Assembly: GCA_934426825.1 (NCBI GenBank)
Contig: CAKRYI010000007.1
Span: 1 to 64,000 of the forward strand
Direction: 5' to 3'
Length of the DNA: 64,000 nucleotides
Origin: an uncultured Acetatifactor sp.
GTDB taxonomy: Bacteria; Bacillota; Clostridia; Lachnospirales; Lachnospiraceae
Position 1 is the first letter of the stretch. Each line of letters opens with the position of its first letter. Position numbers and translations under genes: made by a program. Positions 1-8,490 of this stretch are shown piece after piece. Below the pieces are notes generated by a model, which searched no databases, was not told where the DNA came from, and worked only from the letters and a program-made list of their open reading frames with translations.

Positions 1-72
<72 letters not shown>

Positions 73-172
73 ATATTGTGACAGGTTTACACCTGTACAT
101 TGAAGGTATGAAATTAATTGTTTCTGTTTCTCATGCGCAATCTCATAAGAAGCAGTTGCGGATTATCCGCTA

Positions 173-243
173 AGCGGGTGATGGGAATCGAACCCACGTA
201 TCCAGCTTGGAAGGCTGGTGTTCTACCATTGAACTACACCCGC
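173..243 (-). tRNA. tRNA-Gly (TCC)
   Basis: The reverse complement gives a 71-nt cloverleaf with acceptor stem GCGGGTG/CACCCGC, anticodon arm CCAGC-CTTCCAA-GCTGG (anticodon TCC) and T-loop GTTCGATTC. No CCA is encoded after the discriminator base. It lies between tRNA-Phe and tRNA-Gly(GCC), on the same strand. Confidence 0.95.
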
Positions 244-285
244 ATATATGGTAACGCAGTCAGATGTGAAATCCTCCTGCGGAAA

Positions 286-358
<73 letters not shown>

Positions 359-418
359 TTAAAGACGAGAATCCCTTTTGTGCATCACCTGCCCTGGTTT
401 TGCGCTACAACATTGGTT

Positions 419-447
419 ATTTTACATGGTGAATAGAAAATTGTCAA
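419..447 (-). promoter_or_regulatory. Sigma-A promoter of the tRNA run
   Basis: On the minus strand a consensus -35 TTGACA is followed by a 17-nt spacer and a -10 TAAAAT. It lies about 60 bp upstream of tRNA-Phe and points into the three tRNA genes. Confidence 0.7.
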
Positions 448-475
448 TAGGTTTTTAAAAAAAATTCAAAATTTT

Positions 476-1963
476 TCAATCCCTCCTCCTGTGTAAATGC
501 CCTCTGTCCCAGACCTTGCTTGGCTGGGCTTTGTAGGTTGGCTTTCGCAGCAACAGTGATTTCAGGGCTGCGGCATTGAACGGAAACAGCGGCCAATAGT
601 AGCTTAACCCGCCGAAAGTGGGAGTGGTAGCTGCGGACAACAGTATAAGCAACAGGCCGATTCCAAAACCGTGCAGTCCCCAAAATCCGGTGATGAGTGT
701 CAGGAACACCCGGTAGACCCGGATGGCATCGCTGAATTCCAGATTGGTGATGGAGAGAGTTGCTAACAGGGTAATTGCCCCGTAAAAAAGGGTTTCCGTA
801 GACGCCCAATTTAAACTGACAGCAATGTCACCAATCAACAGTCCGCCCACAATGGAGAGGGAACCGGAAAAGCGGCTGGAATTTAAGGATGCGGAATGAC
901 GGAACAAATCCAATAAAAACTCCACTGCCAGTACATAGAATACCATTCTGGGAGCGGTGAGCCCCCCTGCGGCTTCCATGGCGGACAAGTCGACAAGGTT
1001 CCACCGTATGGCAAGTGACGGGTAGTAAGCCGTTATCAACAAAAATAACGGCATGAGAAGCAGGCTGATAGGAATACAAAAAAACCGCACCAATCGGAAA
1101 TAGGAGCCAACCAAGGGACTTTTATAATAATCCTCCGGGCTCTGGGTAAACTGAAAAACCGTACAGGGCAGAACCAGCACGGAGGGGGAGTTATCCACCA
1201 GAATCAGGATATGTCCCTCCGCCAGATAGCTGCAAGCCACATCCGGGCGTTCCGTGAGGAGGATTCCGGGAAGCGGGTGCCACCATTTGCGGGGGAGCAG
1301 CAATTCCTCCAGACTTTTGCTTCCCATGGTCAGGGACGTGACATTTAAGGACTCAATAGTTTGTGACAGTTTTGTCAGTAATTCCTGATTCACACAATCC
1401 CCCAAATATGCGACTGCCACATCGGTGTGACTCTTGCTCCCCACCTTATGAATAGCGAAAGTGAGCTTGGGGGAGCGGATGCGCCGTCTGATGAGATTGG
1501 CATTGAATAAAAGGGTCTCCACAAACCCGTCGCGGGCGCCTTTGGTGACGCGTTCCGTGTCCGGCTCCGCAATCCCTCTTGTGGGGTAAGTTCTTGCGTC
1601 AATTAAAACCGCTTGGGAAAATCCGTCCACAAACAGTGCAATGGGGCCGCTCAGCACGTTTTGTAAAATGTCCTCCCATGAGCTACACAGGGAAACCTGT
1701 GCATAGCCGATTTTTGCACGCATATAGAGCAGAATATCGTCAATATGGTCATCTGCGGTAAACTGCGGGTTTTGCAGGTCGGCAAAAATGAGCTGCAGCA
1801 CATCCGTTTTACAGAATCCGTTGACACCCAGAAAATAGCACTTTGTTTTGCCCAGAAAAAGCTCCCGGCTGATGAGGTCAAAGCTGTCTCCCAGCGGGAG
1901 TAGTGTATGCAGGGTTTTAATATTTTTGGATAAACTGGGAGAAAGCTGCGGGCATGCTGTCAT
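476..1963 (-). CDS. GerA-family spore germination protein (SpoVAF/GerAA-like)
   Basis: This 495-residue protein matches the usual GerA/SpoVAF size. The N-terminal half is a soluble domain with the family block around PDTERVTKGARDGF and RRRIRSPKL. The C-terminal half has about five hydrophobic segments and the GSLSIVGGLLIGD block. Such proteins sit in the spore inner membrane and take part in nutrient-triggered germination. I chose the ATG at 1963 because AAAGGA lies just upstream. The open frame continues to a TTG at 2080, which would add a hydrophobic N-terminus. No GerB- or GerC-type partner or spoVA genes are adjacent, so the choice between SpoVAF-like and receptor A subunit is open. Confidence 0.8.
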   Translation of the reverse strand: MTACPQLSPSLSKNIKTLHTLLPLGDSFDLISRELFLGKTKCYFLGVNGFCKTDVLQLIFADLQNPQFTADDHIDDILLYMRAKIGYAQVSLCSSWEDILQNVLSGPIALFVDGFSQAVLIDARTYPTRGIAEPDTERVTKGARDGFVETLLFNANLIRRRIRSPKLTFAIHKVGSKSHTDVAVAYLGDCVNQELLTKLSQTIESLNVTSLTMGSKSLEELLLPRKWWHPLPGILLTERPDVACSYLAEGHILILVDNSPSVLVLPCTVFQFTQSPEDYYKSPLVGSYFRLVRFFCIPISLLLMPLFLLITAYYPSLAIRWNLVDLSAMEAAGGLTAPRMVFYVLAVEFLLDLFRHSASLNSSRFSGSLSIVGGLLIGDIAVSLNWASTETLFYGAITLLATLSITNLEFSDAIRVYRVFLTLITGFWGLHGFGIGLLLILLSAATTPTFGGLSYYWPLFPFNAAALKSLLLRKPTYKAQPSKVWDRGHLHRRRD

Positions 1964-2040
1964 AAAATTTCCTTTCCGGTGAAAAACCACAAACCACAAT
2001 ATCACAGATATTATGCCTGCAGCGGCAGAAAATATACAAT

Positions 2041-2230
2041 AAGCCGCCGGAACGCTTAAGTCCGCTCCTTCCTTCCGCAATCATGCCAAAATCCTCAACA
2101 GCACAAGAGGCAGTCCGGAAAGCAAATCCGAAAAGCCGCCGGAATGCTTCAGTCTACTCCTTTATTCCTATTCTGCAATCACTCCAAAATCCCCAACAGC
2201 ACAAGCAGCAATCCGGAAAGTAAATCTGAA
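2041..2230. repeat. Imperfect tandem duplication of the ytaF 3' end
   Basis: Positions 2041-2132 and 2133-2230 are about 80 percent identical by eye, with a 6-nt indel. The right copy holds the last 17 codons and stop of the YtaF gene. The left copy still encodes a decayed version ending in LVLLRILA plus stop in the same frame. It separates ytaF from the germination gene. Confidence 0.75.
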
Positions 2231-2757
2231 AAACACCCCGCAAGGCGCAAAATCCGACATCTTCCCAGCCGGTTTCCCACATAGAGAAAGGACAGGGAAA
2301 ACAAAAAAGTTACCGTGGCGGCGGGAAGCAGCTGCAGGCCGGCAATGCTGGCACTGAGACCGATGCCCATATTGTTTGCGGACAAAGCGCAGCCGAGTGC
2401 GCACGCTTCCGGCAGCGTCATGGAGGCGGGGGATTCCTCCCCGGAGCGCTGGGTGGCGGTAAGCTCCCTGTCTTTGCGGTATTTTTTTATCTGATTTATC
2501 ATAAATTTAATAATATAGTAGAGTCCAAACAGAATCAGAATCACGCTCCCCGCAGAATGAAGCGCGGAATCGGGCAAAAAATAAGTCAGTTTTGCACCGA
2601 GTCCCACGGATAGGCAGGTGCCTGCCAAAGTGATAAGGCTGATAAGAAGGTTCTGCCAGAAGCGTATGCGTGCGCCCCGGATTCCGTAGCTGATACCCAC
2701 GAGCAGAGCGTCCAGACTGGCGGAAATGCCGAAAAGCAGAGAGGGTATTATCTGCAT
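2179..2757 (-). CDS. ytaF: Sporulation membrane protein YtaF-like (MntP superfamily)
   Basis: This 192-residue protein has about six membrane segments in two halves. The N-terminal SLDALLVGISYGIR and the internal CALGCALSANNMGIG match the duplicated motifs of the YtaF/MntP group. A charged cytoplasmic loop (about residues 85-110) separates the halves. YtaF is a sporulation-associated membrane protein of unknown biochemical role; MntP relatives export manganese. The ATG at 2757 has GGGAG six bases upstream. The sporulation reading is favoured by the neighbouring GerA-family gene, which it probably precedes in the same transcript. A plain manganese exporter is the alternative. Confidence 0.7.
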   Translation of the reverse strand: MQIIPSLLFGISASLDALLVGISYGIRGARIRFWQNLLISLITLAGTCLSVGLGAKLTYFLPDSALHSAGSVILILFGLYYIIKFMINQIKKYRKDRELTATQRSGEESPASMTLPEACALGCALSANNMGIGLSASIAGLQLLPAATVTFLFSLSFLYVGNRLGRCRILRLAGCFSDLLSGLLLVLLGILE

Positions 2758-2829
2758 GGCAGTCTCCCGTATTAATATCTTCTATTTACTATATTCTGTC
2801 GAAGAAAAAGAGTGAAGGGCTTTCGGTGA

Positions 2830-2859
2830 TTTACAAAAGAACCCAGGTCATGGTAAAAT
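2830..2859 (+). promoter_or_regulatory. Promoter of the ion-transporter gene
   Basis: TTTACA, an 18-nt spacer and TAAAAT, with TGG just before the -10, lie about 50 bp upstream of the transporter start. Confidence 0.5.
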
Positions 2860-2907
2860 CAACTATGACATTCGTGACAGAAACGGTAACGAAAGAGGAA
2901 GAAACAG

Positions 2908-4071
2908 ATGAAAAAAATAATGGATTTCGTGAAGCGGGAGACGGTTTTGTCCGTGGCGCTCCTGTTGGCGGTGGTGTCGGCTTTTTTGGTAAAGCCCGAC
3001 GCCGGGTACATAGATTATATTGATTTCAGAACCCTTGCCATACTATTCTGCCTTATGAGCGTGATGGCAGGGCTTCAAAAGCTGGGAATCTTTCGGTGGA
3101 TAGCGGAAAAGTTGATGGAAAGCGTGCACGGCATGGTTCAGCTTGTCCTGATTCTCACACTGCTGTGCTTTGTGTTTGGAATGTTTATTACCAATGATGT
3201 GACGCTGATAACCTTTGTCCCCTTTGCCATCACGGTGATGGGGCTTTTGGGAGAGGACTGCAAAAACAGGCTGCTTGTTCCGGTGACGGTACTGCAGACC
3301 ATTGCGGCAAATATGGGAAGCATGCTCACACCCATCGGAAATCCCCAGAACCTTTATCTGTACGATAAGGCGCAAATCAGCGTTGGCGCATTTGTGTGGC
3401 TGATGCTGCCGTACTCGGTGGCAGCGCTGGTACTGGTGGTGATTTGCTGTGTCTTTTTGGGAGTGCGTGAAAAAAAGATAGCGGGAACCAATTTGGAGTA
3501 TATGGCGGCACAAATTGCGGGCGGAGAAAAGAAAGCGGTAGTGGGTGATAAAAAACGGATTGTCCTGTACCTGCTTTTGTTTGTGGCAAGCCTGCTCACG
3601 GTAGCCGGATTCCTCCCTTATGGCATACCGCTGGCGCTGACAGTTGTGTCAATTTTAATCTGGGACAGGCAGGTGCTCGGAAAAGTAGACTATGCCCTGT
3701 TGTTTACCTTTGTCGCTTTTTTCATTTTTGTGGGAAATATGGGGAGAATCCCCCAGTTCAGCGCCTTGCTGGAAAAGGTGGTTGTGGGAAATGAGGTTCC
3801 CACGGCAATTATCGTGAGTCAGGCAATCAGCAATGTGCCTGCGTCGCTGCTTTTATCCGGATTTACCGACAATTTCAAAGCACTCATTGTGGGAGCGAAC
3901 CTCGGCGGTCTCGGCACGCTCATTGCCTCCATGGCGAGCCTGATCACCTACAAGTTCATTGTGCGGGAAGCGGGGAACAAAAAAGGAATTTACCTGTTAC
4001 ATTTTACGCTTCTTAGTGTTTGTTTTCTGGCGGTATTAGTGATACTATATCTGTGTATCGGAGTTCGTTGA
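2908..4071 (+). CDS. ArsB/NhaD-type ion transporter superfamily permease
   Basis: This 387-residue, highly hydrophobic protein has about ten to eleven membrane segments. The two diagnostic half-repeats are FVFGMFITNDVTLITFVPF near residue 95 and an equivalent QAISNVPASLLLSGF near residue 315, with SMLTPIGNPQNLYLY between them. This is the pattern of the ion-transporter superfamily (ArsB, NhaD, citrate/anion permeases). The substrate cannot be read from the sequence. The start has GAGGAAG upstream. It is followed after 22 bp by the YwlG gene, so the two are probably co-transcribed. Confidence 0.75.
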   Translation: MKKIMDFVKRETVLSVALLLAVVSAFLVKPDAGYIDYIDFRTLAILFCLMSVMAGLQKLGIFRWIAEKLMESVHGMVQLVLILTLLCFVFGMFITNDVTLITFVPFAITVMGLLGEDCKNRLLVPVTVLQTIAANMGSMLTPIGNPQNLYLYDKAQISVGAFVWLMLPYSVAALVLVVICCVFLGVREKKIAGTNLEYMAAQIAGGEKKAVVGDKKRIVLYLLLFVASLLTVAGFLPYGIPLALTVVSILIWDRQVLGKVDYALLFTFVAFFIFVGNMGRIPQFSALLEKVVVGNEVPTAIIVSQAISNVPASLLLSGFTDNFKALIVGANLGGLGTLIASMASLITYKFIVREAGNKKGIYLLHFTLLSVCFLAVLVILYLCIGVR

Positions 4072-4093
4072 TTTTGAAAGGCAGGAGAGCAAA

Positions 4094-4654
4094 ATGACAG
4101 AGGAAATGACGATTATCGGAGAAGAGGCATACAGAGCCGCGAAGGAGATTTTGGAGGCGGCTAAAATAGAAAAAGGTCAGCTTTTTGTGGTGGGCTGCTC
4201 CACCAGTGAGGTGGGCGGCGCCTGCATCGGAACCTTTTCCAGCCCGGAACTGGCGGAAGTGGTGTTCGGAGGCATTTATCAGGCAACACAGGAAGCGGGA
4301 GTATATCTGGCAGCCCAGTGCTGTGAGCATTTGAACCGTGCATTGATATTGGAAAAAGAAGCAGCGGACAAATACGCATACGAGCAGGTGAATGTGGTGC
4401 CCCAGCCAAAGGCAGGCGGATCCTTTGCCACCGCGGCATACAAGGCACTGGAACATCCCGTTGCGGTGGAGCATATCAAAGCCCATGCGGGAATGGATAT
4501 TGGAGATACCTTGATTGGAATGCATCTAAAAGACGTGGCGGTTCCGGTACGGATTCGGACCACACAGATAGGGGACGCTCACGTAGTATGTGCCCGCACA
4601 AGGCCGAAATACATCGGCGGTGAACGGGCACATTATGATGACAATCTTCTTTAA
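4094..4654 (+). CDS. ywlG: YwlG family protein (DUF436)
   Basis: This 186-residue soluble protein is close to the standard length of the YwlG/TIGR01440 family. It carries the family blocks VVGCSTSEVGG, CCEHLNRAL, VVPQPKAGGSFA and HAGMDIGDTLIGMH. The biochemical function of the family is not established. The start has AGGAGAG upstream. Its stop codon is separated by a single base from the stop of the convergent murG, with no terminator between them. Confidence 0.85.
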   Translation: MTEEMTIIGEEAYRAAKEILEAAKIEKGQLFVVGCSTSEVGGACIGTFSSPELAEVVFGGIYQATQEAGVYLAAQCCEHLNRALILEKEAADKYAYEQVNVVPQPKAGGSFATAAYKALEHPVAVEHIKAHAGMDIGDTLIGMHLKDVAVPVRIRTTQIGDAHVVCARTRPKYIGGERAHYDDNLL

Positions 4655-4655
4655 G

Positions 4656-5729
4656 TTACAGAGTATTTCCGGCAGCCTCGTTGATAAGTCCCATGATGGT
4701 GGAAATGGAGTCAAGCTGGGCGCTTCTGCCCATATTGTCCAAAAAGGTCTGTCGGGTAAAATACAGTTCATGCACCTTATCCACCAAAAGGTCGGTGGTC
4801 AGGTCATCCTCGCTGATAACAATGGAAAATCCCTGTGATTCAAAGGACTTTGCATTGAGTATCTGGTCTCCGCGGCTGCTGGCTGCGGGGAGAGGAATCA
4901 GGATGTTGGGCTTTTTCAGCGCCAACAGTTCGCAGATGGCATTGGCTCCGGCACGGGAAATGACAATGTCTGCCATGGCAAACAAATCCTTCAATTCGGC
5001 TTTGATATATTCAAACTGTTTGTAGCCGGATGTGTTTAAGAGAAGGTTATCCATTTTGCCTTTTCCGCAGAGATGCACTACCTGAAAATCTTTTAAAAGT
5101 TCCGGCAGAGCTTCCCGGACAGCGCTGTTTACGTTGGCTGCTCCGAGGCTTCCACCCACGACCATGATAACCGGTTTATTGGCTGTGAACCCGCACATGT
5201 CAAGACCGGCTATTTTATTGCCTTTTGCAAGCTCGGCGCGGATGGGGGAACCGGTGAGCACGGCTTTGTTTTCCGGCAGCAGCTTTAAAGTCTCCGGGAA
5301 ATTGCAGCACACCTTGGCGGCAACCGGAATACATAATTTATTGGCAAGTCCCGGCGTCATATCAGACTCATGGATAATGCAGGGGATTCCGAGGGATGCA
5401 GCCGCCCGCACAACAGGGACGCTGACAAAACCGCCCTTGGAAAATACCACATCCGGTTTAAACTGTTTCAGGTATTTTCTTGCCTCCGTAAATCCTTTCA
5501 GTACCCGGAAAGGGTCCGAGAGATTTTTCGGGTCAAAATAGCGGCGGAATTTTCCGGTGGAAATTCCGGTATAAGGTATATCAAAATCACCAATCAGCTT
5601 TTTCTCGATTCCGTCGTAGGAACCCATGTATGCGATTTCATAGCCCGCTTCCTGAAGGGAAGGCAGTAAGGCGATATTGGGTGTCACATGACCTGCGGTG
5701 CCACCACCAGTCAATACGATTTTTTTCAT
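4656..5729 (-). CDS. murG: UDP-GlcNAc:lipid I N-acetylglucosaminyltransferase MurG
   Basis: This 357-residue GT-B glycosyltransferase makes lipid II from lipid I at the inner face of the membrane in peptidoglycan synthesis. The N-terminal GGGTAGHVTPN loop, FSKGGFVSVPVV, HESDMTPGLANK, the GGSLGAANVN loop and SRAGANAICELLALKKPNILIP are all present, so it should be active. It lies outside any division/cell-wall cluster visible here and follows a TSCPD gene by only a few bases, suggesting one operon from the promoter near 6057. Confidence 0.95.
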   Translation of the reverse strand: MKKIVLTGGGTAGHVTPNIALLPSLQEAGYEIAYMGSYDGIEKKLIGDFDIPYTGISTGKFRRYFDPKNLSDPFRVLKGFTEARKYLKQFKPDVVFSKGGFVSVPVVRAAASLGIPCIIHESDMTPGLANKLCIPVAAKVCCNFPETLKLLPENKAVLTGSPIRAELAKGNKIAGLDMCGFTANKPVIMVVGGSLGAANVNSAVREALPELLKDFQVVHLCGKGKMDNLLLNTSGYKQFEYIKAELKDLFAMADIVISRAGANAICELLALKKPNILIPLPAASSRGDQILNAKSFESQGFSIVISEDDLTTDLLVDKVHELYFTRQTFLDNMGRSAQLDSISTIMGLINEAAGNTL

Positions 5730-5735
5730 GATAAC

Positions 5736-5981
5736 CTATGCCTCTTTCATCATACTTTCCAAAGCTCTTGCCAGCTGATCCGGGCAGGAAGTGGACTTAA
5801 AACCGCAGCGGATTCCTTTTAATCTGGAAATTGCCTCTTCGGGAGTCATGCCCTTCACCAGTGCGCTGACGCCCTGCGTATTGCCGTTGCAGCCGCCGGT
5901 AAATTTTACGGAATCAATCACGCCGTCCTTTAGTTCAATGTCGATAGCAGTGGAACAGGTTCCCTGTGTCTGATACCTCAT
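5736..5981 (-). CDS. TSCPD domain-containing protein (TIGR03905 type)
   Basis: This 81-residue protein matches the small TIGR03905/TSCPD family. It has FTGGCNGNTQGVSALVKGM in the middle and the motif TSCPDQLA near the end. The same fold occurs at the C-terminus of some ribonucleotide reductases, where the cysteines may bind metal; the stand-alone protein has no assigned function. I chose the ATG at 5981 because GAGAAAGGA lies upstream; an earlier ATG at 6017 lacks one. It is the first gene of the transcript leading to murG. Confidence 0.85.
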   Translation of the reverse strand: MRYQTQGTCSTAIDIELKDGVIDSVKFTGGCNGNTQGVSALVKGMTPEEAISRLKGIRCGFKSTSCPDQLARALESMMKEA

Positions 5982-6028
5982 ATCAACACATCCTTTCTCT
6001 ACAATAGTATTATTCAACGTATCCCAAA

Positions 6029-6057
6029 ATTATAGCAGATTTCAGGCAGGAAAGCAA
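6029..6057 (-). promoter_or_regulatory. Promoter of the TSCPD-murG operon
   Basis: On the minus strand, TTGCTT, a 17-nt spacer and a perfect TATAAT lie about 50 bp upstream of the TSCPD start codon. Confidence 0.6.
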
Positions 6058-6237
6058 TGCGTGCGGTTTACATAAAAGCGGGAAAACTGCGGAAAATTGT
6101 CCCCGGAGAAAAGAAAATGACGATGGAAATTCGTACCAAATCACGCAAAGGTGGGATATACTTACAGTATGCGCTTGTGCAGGCGCGCCGTCCGGCACAA
6201 AACGCAGGGTAGAGACGATGGGTAAGACGGCGCAGAA

Positions 6238-6966
6238 ATGGGGAATCCTATGTTTGAAATATTCCGGAAAGAGTGGATTGTAACAATTTGTATGCTGTCC
6301 TTTTTGGTGCTGAGTATTTTTGTGCGGGTGCTGTTGGGCGTCCTGTATCAGAATATGATTCGCGAGGCGGACAATATGGCAATCACCAAAAATAAACTGT
6401 TAAAGCAGTGTAAGCTGAAATTTTCCAACTGCTACCAGCTCAATAACGGGGTGGCGAATATACCGGTGTTTGTGGACAAGTTCTTAAACCGTCTGGCACT
6501 GGGGCCCTTTGGCTTTGATTTTCTGTATCACCTCTCCGGTCAGACCATGCTGCTCTCCGTGGTGAGCGCGGGAGTGGGAATCTGCCGGAGCATTTTCGGC
6601 GGCAGTATGCTGGGCGAAATTCTGCCTTTCTATATTGCGAGCTTTGCGGGACTGTACCTGTACTTTTCCGTATCCACCGTGGTGGATATTAAAGGAAAGA
6701 GGAGAGTGCTTAAAATCAATCTGGTGGATTATCTGGAAAATCACCTCTCCGCCCGCATTGACGTGACGGAGGATGACATGGAAATGCTGTTCGGAACGCC
6801 GCAGTTATCCGCACAGGAGCGCCGCCGGAGACTTGGCGGCGGCAGCGGAAAGCGCACGGTGGAGCTGATGCCCATCCGTCCGGCAGCCCCTGTTTTGTCC
6901 AATCCGGAGGTGCAGGTCAGCGAGGAAGAACTGGAGGCACTGTTAAAGGAATTTCTGGCAACTTGA
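6238..6966 (+). CDS. Membrane protein of unknown function
   Basis: I do not recognise a characterised family, although proteins of this kind seem familiar from other Lachnospiraceae. The 242 residues hold an N-terminal membrane segment (about 12-35) and a soluble loop with cysteines, including KQCKLKFSNCYQLNNG. Two more hydrophobic segments follow (about 100-150). The last 80 residues form a charged, probably cytoplasmic tail ending in an acidic helix. The ATG four codons later is an alternative start. The 220 bp upstream hold the murG-operon promoter on the other strand and no obvious promoter of its own. It precedes pgi by 83 bp. Confidence 0.6.
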   Translation: MGNPMFEIFRKEWIVTICMLSFLVLSIFVRVLLGVLYQNMIREADNMAITKNKLLKQCKLKFSNCYQLNNGVANIPVFVDKFLNRLALGPFGFDFLYHLSGQTMLLSVVSAGVGICRSIFGGSMLGEILPFYIASFAGLYLYFSVSTVVDIKGKRRVLKINLVDYLENHLSARIDVTEDDMEMLFGTPQLSAQERRRRLGGGSGKRTVELMPIRPAAPVLSNPEVQVSEEELEALLKEFLAT

Positions 6967-6975
6967 ATCTTTTTC

Positions 6976-7004
6976 TTGAATTTGCCATATTTCTTTGCTA
7001 CACT
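6976..7004 (+). promoter_or_regulatory. Promoter of pgi
   Basis: TTGAAT, a 17-nt spacer and TACACT end about 45 bp before the pgi start codon. Confidence 0.5.
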
Positions 7005-7049
7005 TAAGCCGTACAGATTCACACGACAAAAAGTTGGAGGCGTAGAATT

Positions 7050-8402
7050 ATGAGCAAACAGATAACTTTTGATTATTCCAAGACCGGTGCTTTCATCTCT
7101 GAGGAAGAAATCGGCTATATGAAAAAACAGACACTGGACGCAAAGGACTTGCTGCTGTCCAGAGAGGGAGCAGGAAACGATTTCTTAGGATGGATTGACC
7201 TGCCCGTTGATTATGACAAGGAGGAGTTCGCGAGAATCAAAGCTGCGGCAAAGAAGATTCAGAGCGACTCAGAGGTATTGCTGGTAATCGGTATCGGCGG
7301 TTCCTACCTTGGCGCGAGAGCAGCCATCGAGTTTTTGGGACACAGCTTTTACAATGTGCTGGATAAAAATACCCGCAAGACCCCGGAAATTTATTTCTGC
7401 GGAAACTCCATCAGCTCTACCTACTTAAAACACCTTATGGACGTGGTAGGCGACAGAGATTTCTCTATTAACATGATTTCCAAGTCCGGCACAACCACCG
7501 AGCCCGCTATCGCTTTCCGTGTGTTCAAGGAAATTCTGGAAAAGAAATACGGCAAAGAGGGCGCTGCCAAGAGAATTTACGCAACTACCGACAAGGCAAA
7601 GGGAAGCCTGAAGCATCTGTCCGACGAGGAAGGTTACGAAACCTTCGTAGTACCGGATGATGTAGGTGGACGTTTCTCCGTACTGACCGCAGTAGGTCTG
7701 CTTCCTATCGCAGTAAGCGGCGCAGACATTGACAAGTTGATGGAAGGTGCTGCCAGCGGAAGAAAGCTCGCACTGGAGAATGATTTTGAAAATAACGACG
7801 CCCTGAAATATGCGGCACTGAGAAATATTCTGCTCCGCAAAGGCAAGAAAGTAGAGATTCTTGCAAACTACGAGCCCGCCGTACACTATGTAAGCGAGTG
7901 GTGGAAACAGCTCTTTGGCGAGAGCGAGGGCAAGGATCAGAAAGGTCTGTTCCCTGCAAGCGTGGATTTGACCACAGATTTACATTCCATGGGTCAGTTC
8001 ATTCAGGACGGTTCTAGAATTATGTTCGAGACCGTTATCAACGTAGAGCAGCCCAGAGAGGAACTGATTATCGGTGAGGAGCCGGTAGATTTGGACGGAC
8101 TGAACTATTTGGCAGGCAAGAGCGTTGATTTCGTTAACAAGAGCGCTATGAACGGAACCATTCTTGCACATACCGACGGTCAGGTGCCTAACTTTATGGT
8201 AAATGTACCGGAAGTAAGCGAATTTTACTTAGGACAGCTGTTCTACTTCTTCGAGTTTGCCTGCGGTGTCAGCGGATACCTGCTTGGCGTGAACCCCTTC
8301 AACCAGCCCGGTGTGGAGAGCTACAAGAAGAATATGTTCGCTCTGCTCGGAAAACCCGGTTATGAGACTCAGAGAGAGGAATTGTTAAAGAGATTACAGT
8401 AG
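7050..8402 (+). CDS. pgi: Glucose-6-phosphate isomerase
   Basis: This 450-residue enzyme has the normal length of the short bacterial form and interconverts glucose 6-phosphate and fructose 6-phosphate in glycolysis. The phosphosugar-binding sequences are all present: GIGGSYLGARA near residue 78, SKSGTTTEPA near 145, and GGRFSVLTAVGLLPIA near 210. The ESEGKDQKGLFPAS segment also fits. GGAGG lies about 10 bp before the ATG. It is transcribed alone and closed by the terminator at 8433-8466. Codon use is strongly biased, as expected for a highly expressed gene. Confidence 0.97.
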   Translation: MSKQITFDYSKTGAFISEEEIGYMKKQTLDAKDLLLSREGAGNDFLGWIDLPVDYDKEEFARIKAAAKKIQSDSEVLLVIGIGGSYLGARAAIEFLGHSFYNVLDKNTRKTPEIYFCGNSISSTYLKHLMDVVGDRDFSINMISKSGTTTEPAIAFRVFKEILEKKYGKEGAAKRIYATTDKAKGSLKHLSDEEGYETFVVPDDVGGRFSVLTAVGLLPIAVSGADIDKLMEGAASGRKLALENDFENNDALKYAALRNILLRKGKKVEILANYEPAVHYVSEWWKQLFGESEGKDQKGLFPASVDLTTDLHSMGQFIQDGSRIMFETVINVEQPREELIIGEEPVDLDGLNYLAGKSVDFVNKSAMNGTILAHTDGQVPNFMVNVPEVSEFYLGQLFYFFEFACGVSGYLLGVNPFNQPGVESYKKNMFALLGKPGYETQREELLKRLQ

Positions 8403-8432
8403 GTTCTGCTGTATCGCGATAAGGATAGAATG

Positions 8433-8466
8433 AAAAACCTGCGGGAGAATTCTTCTGCAGGTTTTT
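8433..8466 (+). terminator. Rho-independent terminator after pgi
   Basis: AAAAACCTGC and GCAGGTTTTT form a 10-bp stem around a 14-nt loop, and the 3' arm ends in a T run. Confidence 0.8.
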
Positions 8467-8490
8467 CCGCAGAAAGTGAAGGAAGAACGG

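Noticed and set aside
1964..2080. TTG-initiated N-terminal extension of the GerA-like protein
   Set aside because: The ATG at 1963 has a good ribosome binding site and gives the normal family length; the extension begins inside a duplicated remnant of ytaF.
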